Source: Neocallimastix lanati (nom. inval.)
Taxonomy: Eukaryota > Neocallimastigomycota > Neocallimastigomycetes > Neocallimastigales > Neocallimastigaceae
Length of the DNA: 62,000 bases
Reading direction: 5' to 3'
Assembly: GCA_016946835.1 (NCBI GenBank)
Contig: JACVTC010000090.1
Coordinates: 507,501 to 569,500 of the forward strand
Shown here: positions 1 to 14,180 of the stretch, piece after piece
Layout of the letters: each line of letters starts with the position of its first letter
Position numbering within the stretch: position 1 is the first letter of the stretch
Position numbers and translations under genes: made by a program
The notes under the pieces: generated by a model
Told to the model about the DNA's origin: nothing
Databases searched by the model: none
The model's input: the letters and a program-made list of their open reading frames with translations, nothing else

Positions 1-1432
1 TTATATCGTTTAAATCAATTAAACATTCTTTCCATAATTTAATTAATTCATTTCTGTTGCATCCACTATAAAATAAATTTATTTCCTTACTTTTGTAATT
101 TTCAATTAAAATTTTAATTTCATCAGTTGCACTAAATATTTTTTGCTTTTTTTTCCAATTTCCTTTAGTTCTCCTTTGATAATCATTATAAGATAAGTTT
201 TCTTCTTCTTTTAATATATATATTAATTTATAAAATAAAGGTTTATTTGGAAATATATTATTTAAGTAGCTATTATAAGATTCTGATGAATTGTTTAGTT
301 AAATGCTCTATATTTTCATAATAATTCCAACTATTAACATTATACTTATGTAAATAATTTTTATTAAAATATTCTAAAAATTGCAGAAAATTATTATACT
401 TTCTTTTTTGACAAATTCTTTTTATTATAATTTAAATATCAAATATATAGTTAGGGTTTATAAACGGTAAGTTCGAAATAGCTTTATAATAAATATATAC
501 ATCATTATTATTCTTCACTTCATGATAACATAATATATTTTTTTGTTTTTCTAATGATCTTTTGTAATGCCAAACACAATATTTAATATTTATATTGGGA
601 AAAACTTTTTTTGCGGCATTAGATATACCTTGTTCAAAATCACAATGAAAATTAATTGTAGTAATTAATGTATTACTCCTAAATTTATTTGCATTTTTTT
701 CTATTTCTTTAAATAATGTTTCATATGTAGATTGTTTTTTATTTTTTAATATAGAAATGGAAGTAGTGTAAAACATATTAAATTCCCCAACATAAGTTCT
801 TGATATAAATAACTGATAACCAAATTTCGGTGCTGCATAAAATGTACCGTCCGCAAATATATTTTTATGATAATTCGAAAATAAATATGCTTGGAATGGT
901 GATTGAAAGATTATTAGATCAGTATTTTTAAATATCATAAAATTTTAATTTCTTTTAATTTTATAATATTCTGATTCAATGGAAATATCATCAAAAATTT
1001 TTATGTTTGGAGGAAATTGTTTATTTATATTTCTTATTATTTGGGATCTAATTGTATTATATTCGGGACATATAAGTCCCATTTCTTGAGAAACGGCATT
1101 AAATATATGTTTAGGTTTTATATCCATAGGAATTGAATTTTTCTTAATTTCTTCCTTAATTTTATGCTTTGCTACTGATATAGACACATCAATTTCTTTT
1201 TCGAGATGGTTATGTAAACTTTCATATTTTAAAACCTCCTTTTTATCATTTAAAATAATTAAAGATTTACATTTATTTAAAGTCTTATATTCAGTGCATC
1301 TATAAATTTTTGATTTATCTTTCCTTTGAAATGAAAAATTAAATTTGTGTTTTTTATTAATAATAATTTGTTCATTTCCTCGATTTGTTTCACTTATTTC
1401 AATTTCTATATTGTCTTCTATTAATAATAAAA
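1..1432 (-). pseudogene. MULE transposase with FLYWCH zinc finger, inactivated
   Basis: Read on the minus strand, a FLYWCH-type zinc finger comes first (YRCTEYKTLNKC then SLHNH, about 1200-1350). Next comes a MULE transposase core with FADGTFYAAPKFGYQ, HCDFEQGISNAAKKVFPN and YCVWHYKRSLE. FADGTF and HCDFE carry the candidate catalytic acids of the DDE fold. The frame is broken by an in-frame TAA at 945-947, where the paralogue at 20443-21873 reads Asp-Glu. A second stop falls at 432, and a frameshift near 290 shifts the C-terminal part. The expected start codon is ATA where the paralogue has ATG. The C-terminus runs out of the window. This is clearly a dead copy. Confidence 0.85.
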
Positions 1433-2089
1433 TTTTTCAATAAAATATTTTAATAAATATACTTTTAAATGCTTTGAAACTTTTTTTTTTTTTTTAATAT
1501 TTAAAATAATAAACCTTTTTTTAATTATTTATATAATTATTTAAATAATTATTTAATTATTTAATTATTTATTATTTCTTTTATTTACTATTTTATTTAT
1601 ATATTTTTATTTTTATTTTTTATTTTTTATTTTATTTTATTTTTTAAGCATTAAAAAATAAAATGTTTATTTATTTTTATTTTATTTTTCAATGTTAAAT
1701 AGAAATACCTAACCTAATTATTATTTATTGAAGTGTTGTATTTCGCCAAAAGTTGAATTTCGTCCAGTTGAATTTTGTCAAATTCTTGGTGGCTTATAAA
1801 TTTTCGTCATAAAATATCACCACATTTATTATTCACGCCATATTGTGAATATATGACTTTTTAAAAATTGTAGAAAAATGCCACAAAATTATGATACAAT
1901 TAGATATACGCCCCACGTAAGATTACGTGTTTGAAAATTTTTATGAGAATTGTAATTTTATTTATTTAATTAATTAATTATTATTCATTAAATTTTTAAT
2001 AAAATTAAGTGGCTTAAATTTAAAAATATTTAAGCCATACAACAAAATACAAATTTATGTAATAAAAATTTTCGAAATGCACACTCCCC
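1..2089 (-). mobile_element. MULE-type DNA transposon, copy 1 (partial, decayed)
   Basis: This is the right-hand part of a Mutator-like element; the other end lies outside the window. It holds a broken transposase (1-1432) followed by about 650 bp of A/T-rich non-coding DNA. It stops at 2089 in a terminus whose reverse complement starts ggggagtgtgcatttcga. That closely matches the terminus of the second MULE at 22846 (ggggagtattgcatttcga). The non-coding part has a small perfect palindrome at 1914-1929 (cacgtaa-ga-ttacgtg). The target duplication cannot be checked because the left end is missing. Confidence 0.75.
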
Positions 2090-2150
2090 ATATTTATTTA
2101 TGATTGTATAAAATATCTTAAAAATGCATGGTTTTATATAATAAATAATA

Positions 2151-2175
2151 TACGCCACATTGCGAAATGCACCCC
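2151..2175. repeat. Isolated MULE-like terminus
   Basis: The sequence acgccacattgcgaaatgcacccc resembles the two MULE ends in this window (cgaaatgca...cccc) but lies 86 bp outside the end of copy 1. It may be a leftover of an older or nested MULE, or a solo terminal inverted repeat. No partner end was found nearby. Confidence 0.45.
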
Positions 2176-2393
2176 GTTAAATAATAAATTTTTTTTATTC
2201 CATAAAAAAAAATAATTATTGTAAATACATTGGTAATTAGCTTATAAATTTTTTTTATTATTATTATTTTTTTTATATATTAATAAAAAAATAAATATTG
2301 TTATATCTATTAAAAGAATGTTTTTTATATTATTTAAAATTTATCTTTCAAATTTTAAAAAGTCGAATATATTATATTTATTTTTATATTGAA

Positions 2394-4194
<1,801 letters not shown>

Positions 4195-4301
4195 TTTTAT
4201 ACATATATACTTTTAAAGTTAATTAAATTTAAATTACATATTTTTAGAATTAAAAAATATGAATTATATAAAATAAAATAAAGTCAAATAGAATTTAAAA
4301 T

Positions 4302-5164
<863 letters not shown>

Positions 5165-5192
5165 TATAATAGTAAATAGATTATATTTTTAA

Positions 5193-6806
5193 TTTTAAGA
5201 ATATGTGAAATATATGAAAATTAAGCTACAAATATAATATTATAAAAGTATTTGATTTAGAATAATTAAGTGCTATTAATTCTTTGTCATAAAAAATACT
5301 AATAAAGTTGACATAATTATATACTCTAAATTCCTAGCTCTTAACATATTAAGAGTTACATCTAACTCTTAAAGAGATTCTTAGCAAAAGAATTGTTTGC
5401 CAGTCACAATATTATGTTAAAGAAAATAATTGGAATTTTAAATTGTGATTATAAAAGTTACTCATTATGTCAATTTAAGGAAGACTAATAAAACTGACTG
5501 AATGTTTGAAATGATCAAGATTGTAAAATTGAAGAAGTACTTAAAATATAAAATAGTTGATAAAAGAGAATTACCACAAGTAAATGAAATTATAAAAATA
5601 TAGCAGTATTTATTCAATAGAAAATAAATATGGTTAAGTATATATTAGAATAATATTTTCATTCATCTCTGGAGACTCTTATAGAAACTTATATAATGGA
5701 CTATAGTTATACCCAAAGGAATTTACTCTATGATAAACTATATCTACCAAATGAATATACAAAATATAATTTAACAATATGCATTACTTACAAAGATTTA
5801 AGCAATCATATATTAAACAATGATTTTTATTCAACCACAAAATATATTATTTAAAGTATAGTTATCTTAACAAGTATAAATACATATCAAACATATATAT
5901 ATATTGATAACAATAATAGAGGAGATTGTATGTCAGAGATCTCATACAGCAATCAAAATAATTTAAAAAATAACATCCTAAATATTTAAGTGAAATATAA
6001 TAGAATGGTAATGAAATTAACTAAAATACTGAATCTAATAAATTGTGAAACAATTTACATTATTTATTACCAAGTTTAAATGGCTAAAATAATATAATTA
6101 GTTATAAAATCAATTTTATTACTCCAAGATTATGGTTTATTAAGTACACCGATATATAATTAATAATTTATTTTAATAATAATTGGTAAAACTTCAAAGC
6201 GAAAATATATAAAAGATAGCGCTAATCTTCAAAGAGGATTATAATTAAAAATCAATATATATGAGATATTCATATAAATTGAGATGATATAATATCACCC
6301 TTCAATAGAAAGGTTTCCATCATATAAATGCTATATATAAGCCATTTATTATAAGAGATGTCTTAGATACATCCAATATTAATCGTATAATATTGAATAC
6401 TTGGTTTTGGAGGAAATTATTAGGTTGCAAATATATTTAAGAAATTACTTTAACAATATTTAAATGGAATTAAAGAATTAATAAACTGTAAAAATTAATT
6501 TATTCATGTAAAATTAAAGGTTAATTTAGAATAGAAATAACTTATCATTTAATAATATCAAGTTAATAAAATAGGATAATTTTATATGCACATATTCACC
6601 AGTAATCCAATTTATTCATTATAGAATACTTAGGCTTAAGGGGGAATATTAGAATATGTGAAATATATGAAAAATAAGCTTTAAATAATAATAAATATAT
6701 AAGCTACAATGTATACGAGCATTAAATTTAGAATAATTAAGTATTAGTAACTCTTTTCAAAAAATATATTAATAAATTTTAAACTATTAAATCATGTTTC
6801 ATAACA
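5193..6806 (+). mobile_element. Decayed copia-type LTR element without coding capacity
   Basis: A left LTR (about 5193-5346, ending cttaaca) and a right LTR (about 6647-6806, starting tattagaatatgtg) share blocks with each other and with the TRIM LTRs (gaatatgtgaaata, aataaagttgacataattata). Right after the left LTR, with a 1-nt spacer, comes attaagagttaca (5348-5360). This is a degraded form of the attaagagtctca primer-binding site of the two other copia-type elements. A purine tract, cttaagggggaa (6635-6646), precedes the right LTR. The 1.3 kb between them shows no open frame and no recognisable gag or pol motif. It is a relic or an old non-autonomous copy. Confidence 0.7.
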
Positions 6807-6825
6807 ATAATTAATAACAACACTA

Positions 6826-6986
<161 letters not shown>

Positions 6987-7178
6987 TGTTAAAAGTCAAT
7001 AGTTTGGGTTTTATAATTATGTCAACTTTATTAATATATTTTATGATAAAGAGCTGTAAATATTTAATAAATTTACATGCTTTTATATTAATACATTGTG
7101 GCTCATACATTACATATATAACAAATACATTTTAATACATTTAACGTATATTTCATATTTATTTCACATATTCTAACA
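6987..7178 (-). repeat. TRIM LTR, 3' copy (element runs leftward)
   Basis: A 192-bp LTR bounded by TGTTA...TAACA. It shows no visible difference from the copy at 8087-8278. It sits next to the polypurine tract, which identifies it as the 3' LTR of a minus-strand element. Confidence 0.92.
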
Positions 7179-7192
7179 TTCCCCCCTCAAAC
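7179..7192 (-). other. Polypurine tract of the TRIM
   Basis: On the minus strand the sequence is gtttgaggggggaa, directly before the 3' LTR. This is the usual position and composition of a plus-strand DNA primer. It closely resembles the purine tract of the full-size copia element (tttgagggggag, 14161-14172). Confidence 0.8.
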
Positions 7193-7379
7193 CAAATTAT
7201 TTTAAAAGAATAATTTTGGTTTGAAAGTGAATATGTGTTCTATACTATTTCTATATCTATACCAATATTAATATGCTATAATTTAATTTTCATTAATTGT
7301 AATTTTATATACTTATTTATATATTAGCTTGTTTTATTTTAACAACTATATTATTACCCTATATTAATATGACATTTTT

Positions 7380-7655
7380 ATGGTTAAACGTCTTTAAACC
7401 TTTATATTTTTATTATGGGTAAAATTATTAATTATTATATTCAAGATATATTTTTTCGGATTGGTTACTCTTATTTGTACCATCCTATTATTATATTTTG
7501 GCAACCTCATTGGGACTTACGCCTAATTGACAACACATGGTTTACCTCTTTGGTTTTATGTACTCTTGACAACTCATGGTTTAACTCTCTGGTTTTTACG
7601 TCTATATTTATATTTGACAACTCTTATGGTTAACCGCTATGGTTTCACGTCATTT
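7380..7655 (+). repeat. Degenerate tandem repeats of about 55-60 bp inside the TRIM
   Basis: Four or so imperfect copies of a unit containing ttgacaactcatggtttaac, then ctctggttttacgtct, lie head to tail. They create a short open frame (7415-7633) that codes for nothing recognisable. The repeats may carry an RNA signal, for example for packaging. That role is a guess. Confidence 0.6.
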
Positions 7656-8072
7656 TATTTAATTATTAACTTGATTAGTTGTGAATAAATAGCCTTTAAT
7701 ATTCAAAAGTTGTTTATTTACTAATTAATGATTTAATTTATATTCTTTATTAATCTTCATTAAGAGTCTCAAAAATATTTGCATATTAATTTGTCACGTC
7801 TCTCATTTATTTTATACGTGTCTTATCTTCTAATTTATTATTTTATTTAGTATATTATTTATTTCAGGGGAATTTTCTTTCATAAAATACTTAATTTTTA
7901 CGCGTTTTCATATTCTTGAAACTTTAAGATCATTTTTCTTCAAATTAGATCAATCTTCACTAAAGTTGACATAATGACAACTTTTATCATAAATTCTGGA
8001 TCCTAGGTATTTTCTTCTAGTTGACATTTTTCTAGTCTGGCTAAGGATATAAATATTCCTTTAAAGAGTCGA

Positions 8073-8086
8073 TGAGACTCTTAATC
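8073..8086 (-). promoter_or_regulatory. Primer-binding site matching the tRNA-Lys(CUU) anticodon arm (TRIM)
   Basis: The plus strand reads tgagactcttaatc, which is the eukaryotic tRNA-Lys(CUU) anticodon arm: stem TGAGA, loop CTCTTAA with anticodon CTT, then TC. The element's minus strand is therefore complementary to the tRNA at positions 27-39, one base after the LTR. This fits priming by a half-tRNA cut near position 39, as known for Drosophila copia with initiator tRNA. The tRNA match is from known sequences, and no tRNA gene is in the window. Confidence 0.7.
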
Positions 8087-8928
<842 letters not shown>

Positions 8929-9031
8929 TGTTAGCTTTATTAAATTTAGATCTATAATATAATATTCCTTATGGAATATGGTATACAAGGGAAATAAGTG
9001 TATGATTTATCTTTCAGCTTTAAATAAGTAA
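8929..9031 (-). repeat. Copia 3' LTR, outer segment
   Basis: Matches 19839-19945 of the other LTR (tgttagctttattaaattta onward), apart from a 3-bp difference in the ataata run. It is cut off at 9031 by the inserted element. The remainder resumes at 13942, after the 4-bp duplication GTAA. Confidence 0.92.
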
Positions 9032-9413
9032 TGATATAAAACAAATATGTGTAGTAACATATTTGTATATTTAATAATAATTATTAAATATTAAATTTAT
9101 ATCTTTTTGATAATAATTATTTTATTTTATTTTATTTCAATATATATTATTATAATTATAATAATTATAATACTTTAATTCATATAAAATTTATATAGTT
9201 CTATATATTAGAATATGTATTTAATATATTACCTATTTCTTATAAATTAAATTATTTATATTAGAAATAGAGAACTCTCTTGTAAATTTTTAGGAATTAG
9301 AATTATTATTTTAATTGTACGAATATTATAATATTATTAATAAAATATACTAAACTACCATTATTTAAAACCCACTGCTTATAAATTATTGCACATAAAA
9401 GTCCCGCATATCA
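9032..9413 (+). repeat. 5' LTR of the gypsy-type element
   Basis: A 382-bp LTR, identical by eye to 13556-13937. Its last 43 bases form the left arm of an imperfect hairpin with the sequence just after the primer-binding site (9425-9468). Confidence 0.93.
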
Positions 9414-9418
9414 AAAAT

Positions 9419-9437
9419 TGGTGGAGATATCGGGGAT
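9419..9437 (+). promoter_or_regulatory. Primer-binding site of the gypsy-type element
   Basis: The sequence tggtggagatatcggggat follows the LTR after a 5-nt spacer. It is complementary to a tRNA 3' end of the form ATCCCCGATATCTCCA-CCA, with the T-arm and acceptor stem covered. I could not name the tRNA. The site overlaps the right arm of the hairpin described for this boundary. Confidence 0.65.
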
Positions 9438-10577
9438 GTGCTGTGTAAAAAGTAATTTATAAGTAGTGGTGTTTAGTAATTTTGTTAATTAATTATATAT
9501 CCGTATATATTTACATAAATTCTCTTCAGTTAGGATTAATTAAAATATACTGTTTAGGATATAAATTTTTAATTTTTTTTATTGGTTATTTATAGTTATA
9601 TTATCTTTGGTGAAGAGAAAGTTATACAATATATGTTATTTCATTCATTTTAGTACAATTTAATTAAATTGTTTTAAAATAAATAAATATTGGAAAATCT
9701 AATAAATATATATATATATTAATAATTTATTAATATAGTGATAGTGTTAAAAGTAAGATAGTTTAAGTAGGATAATAATATTAATTAGAGATAGTGAAAT
9801 AGTAAAAATATCGTTATTTTAATTAGCATTTAAGTGAATAATTTAAATAAAATCTATAATAGGAATATTATTTTAATTAAAATAAGAGTAGGAAGATATA
9901 AATAGTGTAGTTTAAAAGTGTTAACATTTTGGAATAAAATTACAATAGATATAAGTATAATAAGATAAAAATATTATTTATTTTAATAGTAGTATATTTA
10001 ATAATATTAAATAGTAGTACATTTTAAAAATAGATATAGAAATAAAATGGATATTAATCAAGATAACCTAACAGAAAAATTACAATTGTTAAAATTGCTA
10101 ATTCAAAAAGGTAGATTTGGAACTGGAGTTAGTGATGGCGTGGATGAATTAGATGAGTTTGTAGATGGTGAATCAATGGGAATATTAGCTCTTGTTGATA
10201 ATAAGGAAGCTAGGTGTATTTTAAAAGGATACGGTGAAAATAATTTGGTAAATCGTAGTTTTCTGGAAAAATATATTCTTAATCATTGTATTGATGACTC
10301 AAGTATTACTGGAATAACTAAACTTACAATTTTAAATTTAACTATTGGTGGTGTTCAAAAAAATGTAATATTCAGAGTAGTTGAGAAAGAAAATCCATTT
10401 TATGATTGTAAAGATATGATCAATATCTTTAGTACATTAATTAATTTATTTTGTACATTAAATTATTTAATGTAATTCACGTTTACAAAATAATGCTAAT
10501 GCATTAAATTATGTAAAATATATTAATTTATGAAATTAATTGATTTATGAAAATTAATAATAAATTTATATTTCATC

Positions 10578-11639
10578 ACGACGACTACTGCTTCAATTGC
10601 TGCTGATGCTTTTATCTCGAATATTTTTAAATTACATGGTTTCCCTGATTCTATTATTTCTGATAGAGGATCGCAATTTACATCTGAATTTTGGAATCGC
10701 TTATGTAAACTTCTTGATATTACTCATTCTCTTTCTACCTCCAACCATCCGGAGACTGATGGTCAAACGGAGAGGGTGAACGGAATATTGGAACAATATC
10801 TTCGTTGTTTCATAAATGAAAGGCAAAATAATTGGGTCGATTTACTACCTTTCGCTGAATTCGCTTACAATAATACTTTACATCAATCTATAAATCAATC
10901 ACCATTCTTCGCAAACTATGGTTTTAATCCTAAATTTAGTCCTGAGATTCCATCCTCAGAAAGACCAAGTAGAGCTGAAAAAAGAATATTAGATATTAAT
11001 AAAAATATTGAATTTTTAAAAAGAAACTTAGAAGAAGCTAAGAAAACTTATAAAAAATACGCCGATTTGAAAAGACTTCCTTCCCCTAATTTCGAAGTCG
11101 GTAAAAAAGTTTGGTTACTTAAAGGATCTACTACTAAGAATGTTAAAAGAAAACTAGCCGATCAATTGATAGGTCCTTTTGAAATAATTGAAAAAGTTAG
11201 TCCCTTAGCGTACAAACTTAAACTACCTAATAATATGCATTGTCATCCAATTTTTCATGTTTCTTTACTTGAACCTTATTATGAGAATGAATTTGAAGAT
11301 AGAAATGTTAATAAACGAAAGAGTATAAATTTAACTACAAATAATTCCGATATGATTCCAGATAAAATAATTAATATGAGAACTTATAAAGGAAAGAATC
11401 GTTTTCTTATCTCTTGGAAAGGATCAAATGAAGACTCTTGGATAGATGAAGATCAAATTTTAGATAAACAATTAATTCAGGAATACTTTAGAAAAAATAA
11501 GAAAAATAAAACAAGAACAAAGGATCAAGAATCTATTAAGAATGATGATTATGCCAATGATTTCATTGTAAGACATAAATATCAACCCTTTGTTATAGAA
11601 CTTCCCTCAAGAAATGATTCTCGCAGGAGCTCGACTTAA
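10578..11639 (+). pseudogene. Gypsy integrase C-terminal part with chromodomain (5'-truncated)
   Basis: The frame opens in the middle of an rve-type integrase core. HGFPDSIISDRGSQFTSEFW carries the second catalytic Asp, and NHPETDGQTERVN carries the catalytic Glu. The first Asp and the zinc-binding HHCC part are missing. The C-terminal integrase domain follows (VGKKVWLLKGST, KLADQLIGPFEIIEK, HPIFHVSLLEPYY). A chromodomain ends it (MRTYKGKNRFLISWKG, DSWIDEDQIL), which marks it as a chromovirus. The frame is otherwise clean up to the stop next to the purine-rich tract ttaaagggcgaga before the 3' LTR. It is richer in G+C than its surroundings. There is no plausible start codon, so it is a fragment. 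Confidence 0.88.
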
Positions 11640-11649
11640 AGGGCGAGAT

Positions 11650-12412
11650 TGTAAAGATATGATCAATATCTTTAGTACATTAATTAATTTATTTTGTACA
11701 TTAAATTATTTAATGTAATTCACGTTTACAAAATAATGCTAATGCATTAAATTATGTAAAATATATTAATTTATGAAATTAATTGATTTATGAAAATTAA
11801 TAATAAATTTATATTTCATATAATATATAAAGTTAAAAATATAAAATTAATTTTTAAATAACCTAAAATTTAGTAATAAAATATATTAATAATTTTAGTT
11901 TAGTTTAATTTTAGTTTAGTTTAATTTTAGTTTAGTTTAATTTTAGTTTAGTTTAATAATCATAAAAATTAAATAGTAATATATAATTAATAGTATTAAT
12001 AATAAAAGAATAATAAATAAATAATAAATAAGAACTTATTCAATTTGAGTCAAAACAAATTGAATAAAAAGCTTATTGAATTAGTTTTAGTTTTTTATAA
12101 CTTTATTTAATTTTAGATTAGTTTTTGTTTATTTTATATTGAATATATATTTAAATAAATAGAAATAGTATATTATAATATAATTAAGAAAAAATATAAA
12201 TACATGTAAAATTATTCTATTAAAGAAAATGTAGTTGTTATTAACTATTTTGCAGTTAATAACTAATAAAAAGAATTTTTATAATAAAGTGATTAATAAA
12301 AGAATTTTTTTTAAAAAATAAATTTCATTAGAGTATTGTTATTGATAGTGTTGTTTTTTTGTTTTTTTGTTTTTTTCGTAATTGTAATCTGCTCCATAAG
12401 GAACATTTTACA
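11650..12412 (+). repeat. Complete 3' LTR (763 bp) of the deleted gypsy element
   Basis: It begins TGTAAAG right after a purine tract and ends TTTTACA before the ATGAT duplication. It contains a short tandem repeat of ttttagtttagtttaa at 11895-11955. Only its first 169 bp are present in the 5' copy. Confidence 0.82.
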
Positions 12413-13555
12413 ATGATATTAGTTTGAATTTTAAAACACAAAGAGAATTAGGAATTATTATTGACCCAAGCGACAATTTAATTCTTTTGAAACAAGGAAC
12501 TTCTGAATTTAGAGTGGTAGCTGAACTTGAAAAATTATCTGTTTTAAATAAAAGAATCAATAAAAATGAAGAAAATAATAATAATAATAATAATAATAAC
12601 ATTTATAATAATAATAACATTTATAATAATAATAACAATAATAGTAATAAAATTAATAATACTAAAAATGACGAGGTTGATGACATAATAAACACGAAAC
12701 TAAATAAATTAAACGCGTTAAAATTGGACAATTTCAGAGAAAATAATAAATTAGTAAATAATAGTAATAGCAAATGTAAAACAAACAATAATATTATAAT
12801 TACTAAAGAAAAAAATAAAAATAATATTAAAGGTAGTGCCAATATTAAGAAAAATCAAAATAATAGTATTGAGATTAATAGTATTGTAATAATAAATAAT
12901 AAGGAAAATATTAATTCAAATAGTAAAAATAAAAATATTATAAATAATTCTGAAAATATAAGAAACAAAATAAATAGTCATATAATTGTAAAAGAAGAAA
13001 TAAATATCAATGAATCTGTTAAAGTTGATAGCATTTTCAATAGAATTAATAAATCTATAACTCCTGGTTTGTTTAAGGAAATATATTATTAATAGTAACA
13101 ATTCAAAAGTAGATAATATTCAAATTACTTCAAATGCTAATAAAAATGAACAATTTATAAAAAAAAATTATTCAGTTAATAATATTACTAATATAAAAGA
13201 AAGAAAAATTAATAATAATAATTCACCGGTTGATTTTAGTAATATTATAAATATAGATAGTGATAAGAAAATAAAAATTAATAAAATTAAAAAAATAATT
13301 AAAATTCCATATATTTATATTCAAAATAATGATAAAAATAAAATAAATATTTATAAAATTATGATGCCCAAACCTGAAATCGCGTTAAAGGAGATTATTA
13401 AATATAGCAACAATCGCGTAGATACCAAACGGACAAATAGGAATTATAAATATAAAAGAAAATAAAATTTTAAAATTATTATTTATTTTAATTAAACCTT
13501 ATATTTTCTTTTATAAAAAAAAAATATATAGTTTAATTTTTAGCAAGGGCATTTC

Positions 13556-13937
13556 TGATATAAAACAAATATGTGTAGTAACATATTTGTATATTTAATA
13601 ATAATTATTAAATATTAAATTTATATCTTTTTGATAATAATTATTTTATTTTATTTTATTTCAATATATATTATTATAATTATAATAATTATAATACTTT
13701 AATTCATATAAAATTTATATAGTTCTATATATTAGAATATGTATTTAATATATTACCTATTTCTTATAAATTAAATTATTTATATTAGAAATAGAGAACT
13801 CTCTTGTAAATTTTTAGGAATTAGAATTATTATTTTAATTGTACGAATATTATAATATTATTAATAAAATATACTAAACTACCATTATTTAAAACCCACT
13901 GCTTATAAATTATTGCACATAAAAGTCCCGCATATCA
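13556..13937 (+). repeat. 3' LTR of the gypsy-type element
   Basis: A 382-bp copy of 9032-9413 with no visible difference. A weak purine-rich stretch (agcaagggca, 13542-13551) precedes it. It is followed by the target duplication GTAA and the rest of the copia LTR. Confidence 0.93.
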
Positions 13938-13941
13938 GTAA

Positions 13942-14160
13942 TAAAGTCACATGTTACCACATGTGTTTTCCATAACATAGAATAAATTAAAAATTAATTA
14001 AATAAATATTAAAAGATAATTAACATAGATTTATACAAGACGATAGATCATAATACATTTAAGTAATCATTAAATATAAATAAATAAATAAATAAATAAA
14101 TACTATAAATAAATAAATAAATAAATTAAATATATAGTTAAATTATGAGTGCAGTCAACA
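13942..14160 (-). repeat. Copia 3' LTR, inner segment
   Basis: Continues the copia LTR after the nested element and ends gcagtcaaca next to the polypurine tract ctccccctcaaa (plus-strand reading, 14161-14172). It contains the still-empty target acaagacgatagatcat, where the other LTR received the MULE. Confidence 0.92.
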
Positions 14161-14180
14161 CTCCCCCTCAAATAATATTT

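Larger units (their letters stand above)
10407..12412 (+). mobile_element. Deleted chromodomain gypsy element nested in the gypsy-type element
   Basis: It starts TGTAAAGATATG and ends CATTTTACA (inverted TGTAAA/TTTACA). A perfect 5-bp duplication ATGAT lies at 10402-10406 and 12413-12417. Its 3' LTR is 11650-12412 (763 bp). The 5' LTR keeps only its first 169 bp (10407-10575), identical by eye to 11650-11818. It is then fused directly to the middle of an integrase frame. Everything between (rest of the LTR, primer site, gag, protease, RT, RNase H, first part of integrase) is deleted. Removing this insert rejoins the host element's reading frame, which confirms the borders. Confidence 0.88.
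10047..13467 (+). pseudogene. Protease-like and Asn-rich protein of the gypsy-type element, interrupted by another element
   Basis: The first coding block is 10047-10406. It continues after the insertion at 12418 in the same frame once one 5-bp duplication is discounted. The block resembles a retropepsin fold: NLVNRSFLEKYIL, then TILNLTIGGVQKNVIFRVV, then RELGIIIDPSDNLILL. The usual catalytic Asp-Thr/Ser-Gly is not visible; CILKGYG stands in its place. After about residue 170 the protein turns into Asn/Lys/Ile low complexity. A frame break at about 13092 separates the last 120 residues, which end at 13467. It is broken by both an insertion and a frameshift. Any protease activity is doubtful. 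Confidence 0.6.
9032..13937 (+). mobile_element. Gypsy-type LTR element lacking RT and integrase, inserted in the copia LTR
   Basis: Apparently identical 382-bp LTRs (9032-9413 and 13556-13937) start TGATAT and end ATATCA. The target duplication GTAA lies at 9028-9031 and 13938-13941. The intact copia LTR at 19936 onward shows the empty site (aaataagtaataaag). A primer site starting TGG lies 5 nt after the 5' LTR. Once a second inserted element (10407-12412) is set aside, about 2.1 kb of interior remains. It holds one interrupted reading frame with a protease-like segment and an Asn-rich tail, but no RT, RNase H or integrase. It was therefore non-autonomous. The gypsy assignment rests on the primer-site layout and protease-like fold and is not certain. 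Confidence 0.85.

Noticed and set aside
7415-7633. 72-residue frame in the TRIM
   Set aside because: It is a by-product of tandem repeats on the strand opposite to the element. It has no gag or pol motif and no conserved start.
10407-11818. Complete small element with 169-bp LTRs
   Set aside because: No target duplication exists at those borders. The perfect ATGAT pair and TGTAAA/TTTACA ends place the right border at 12412.
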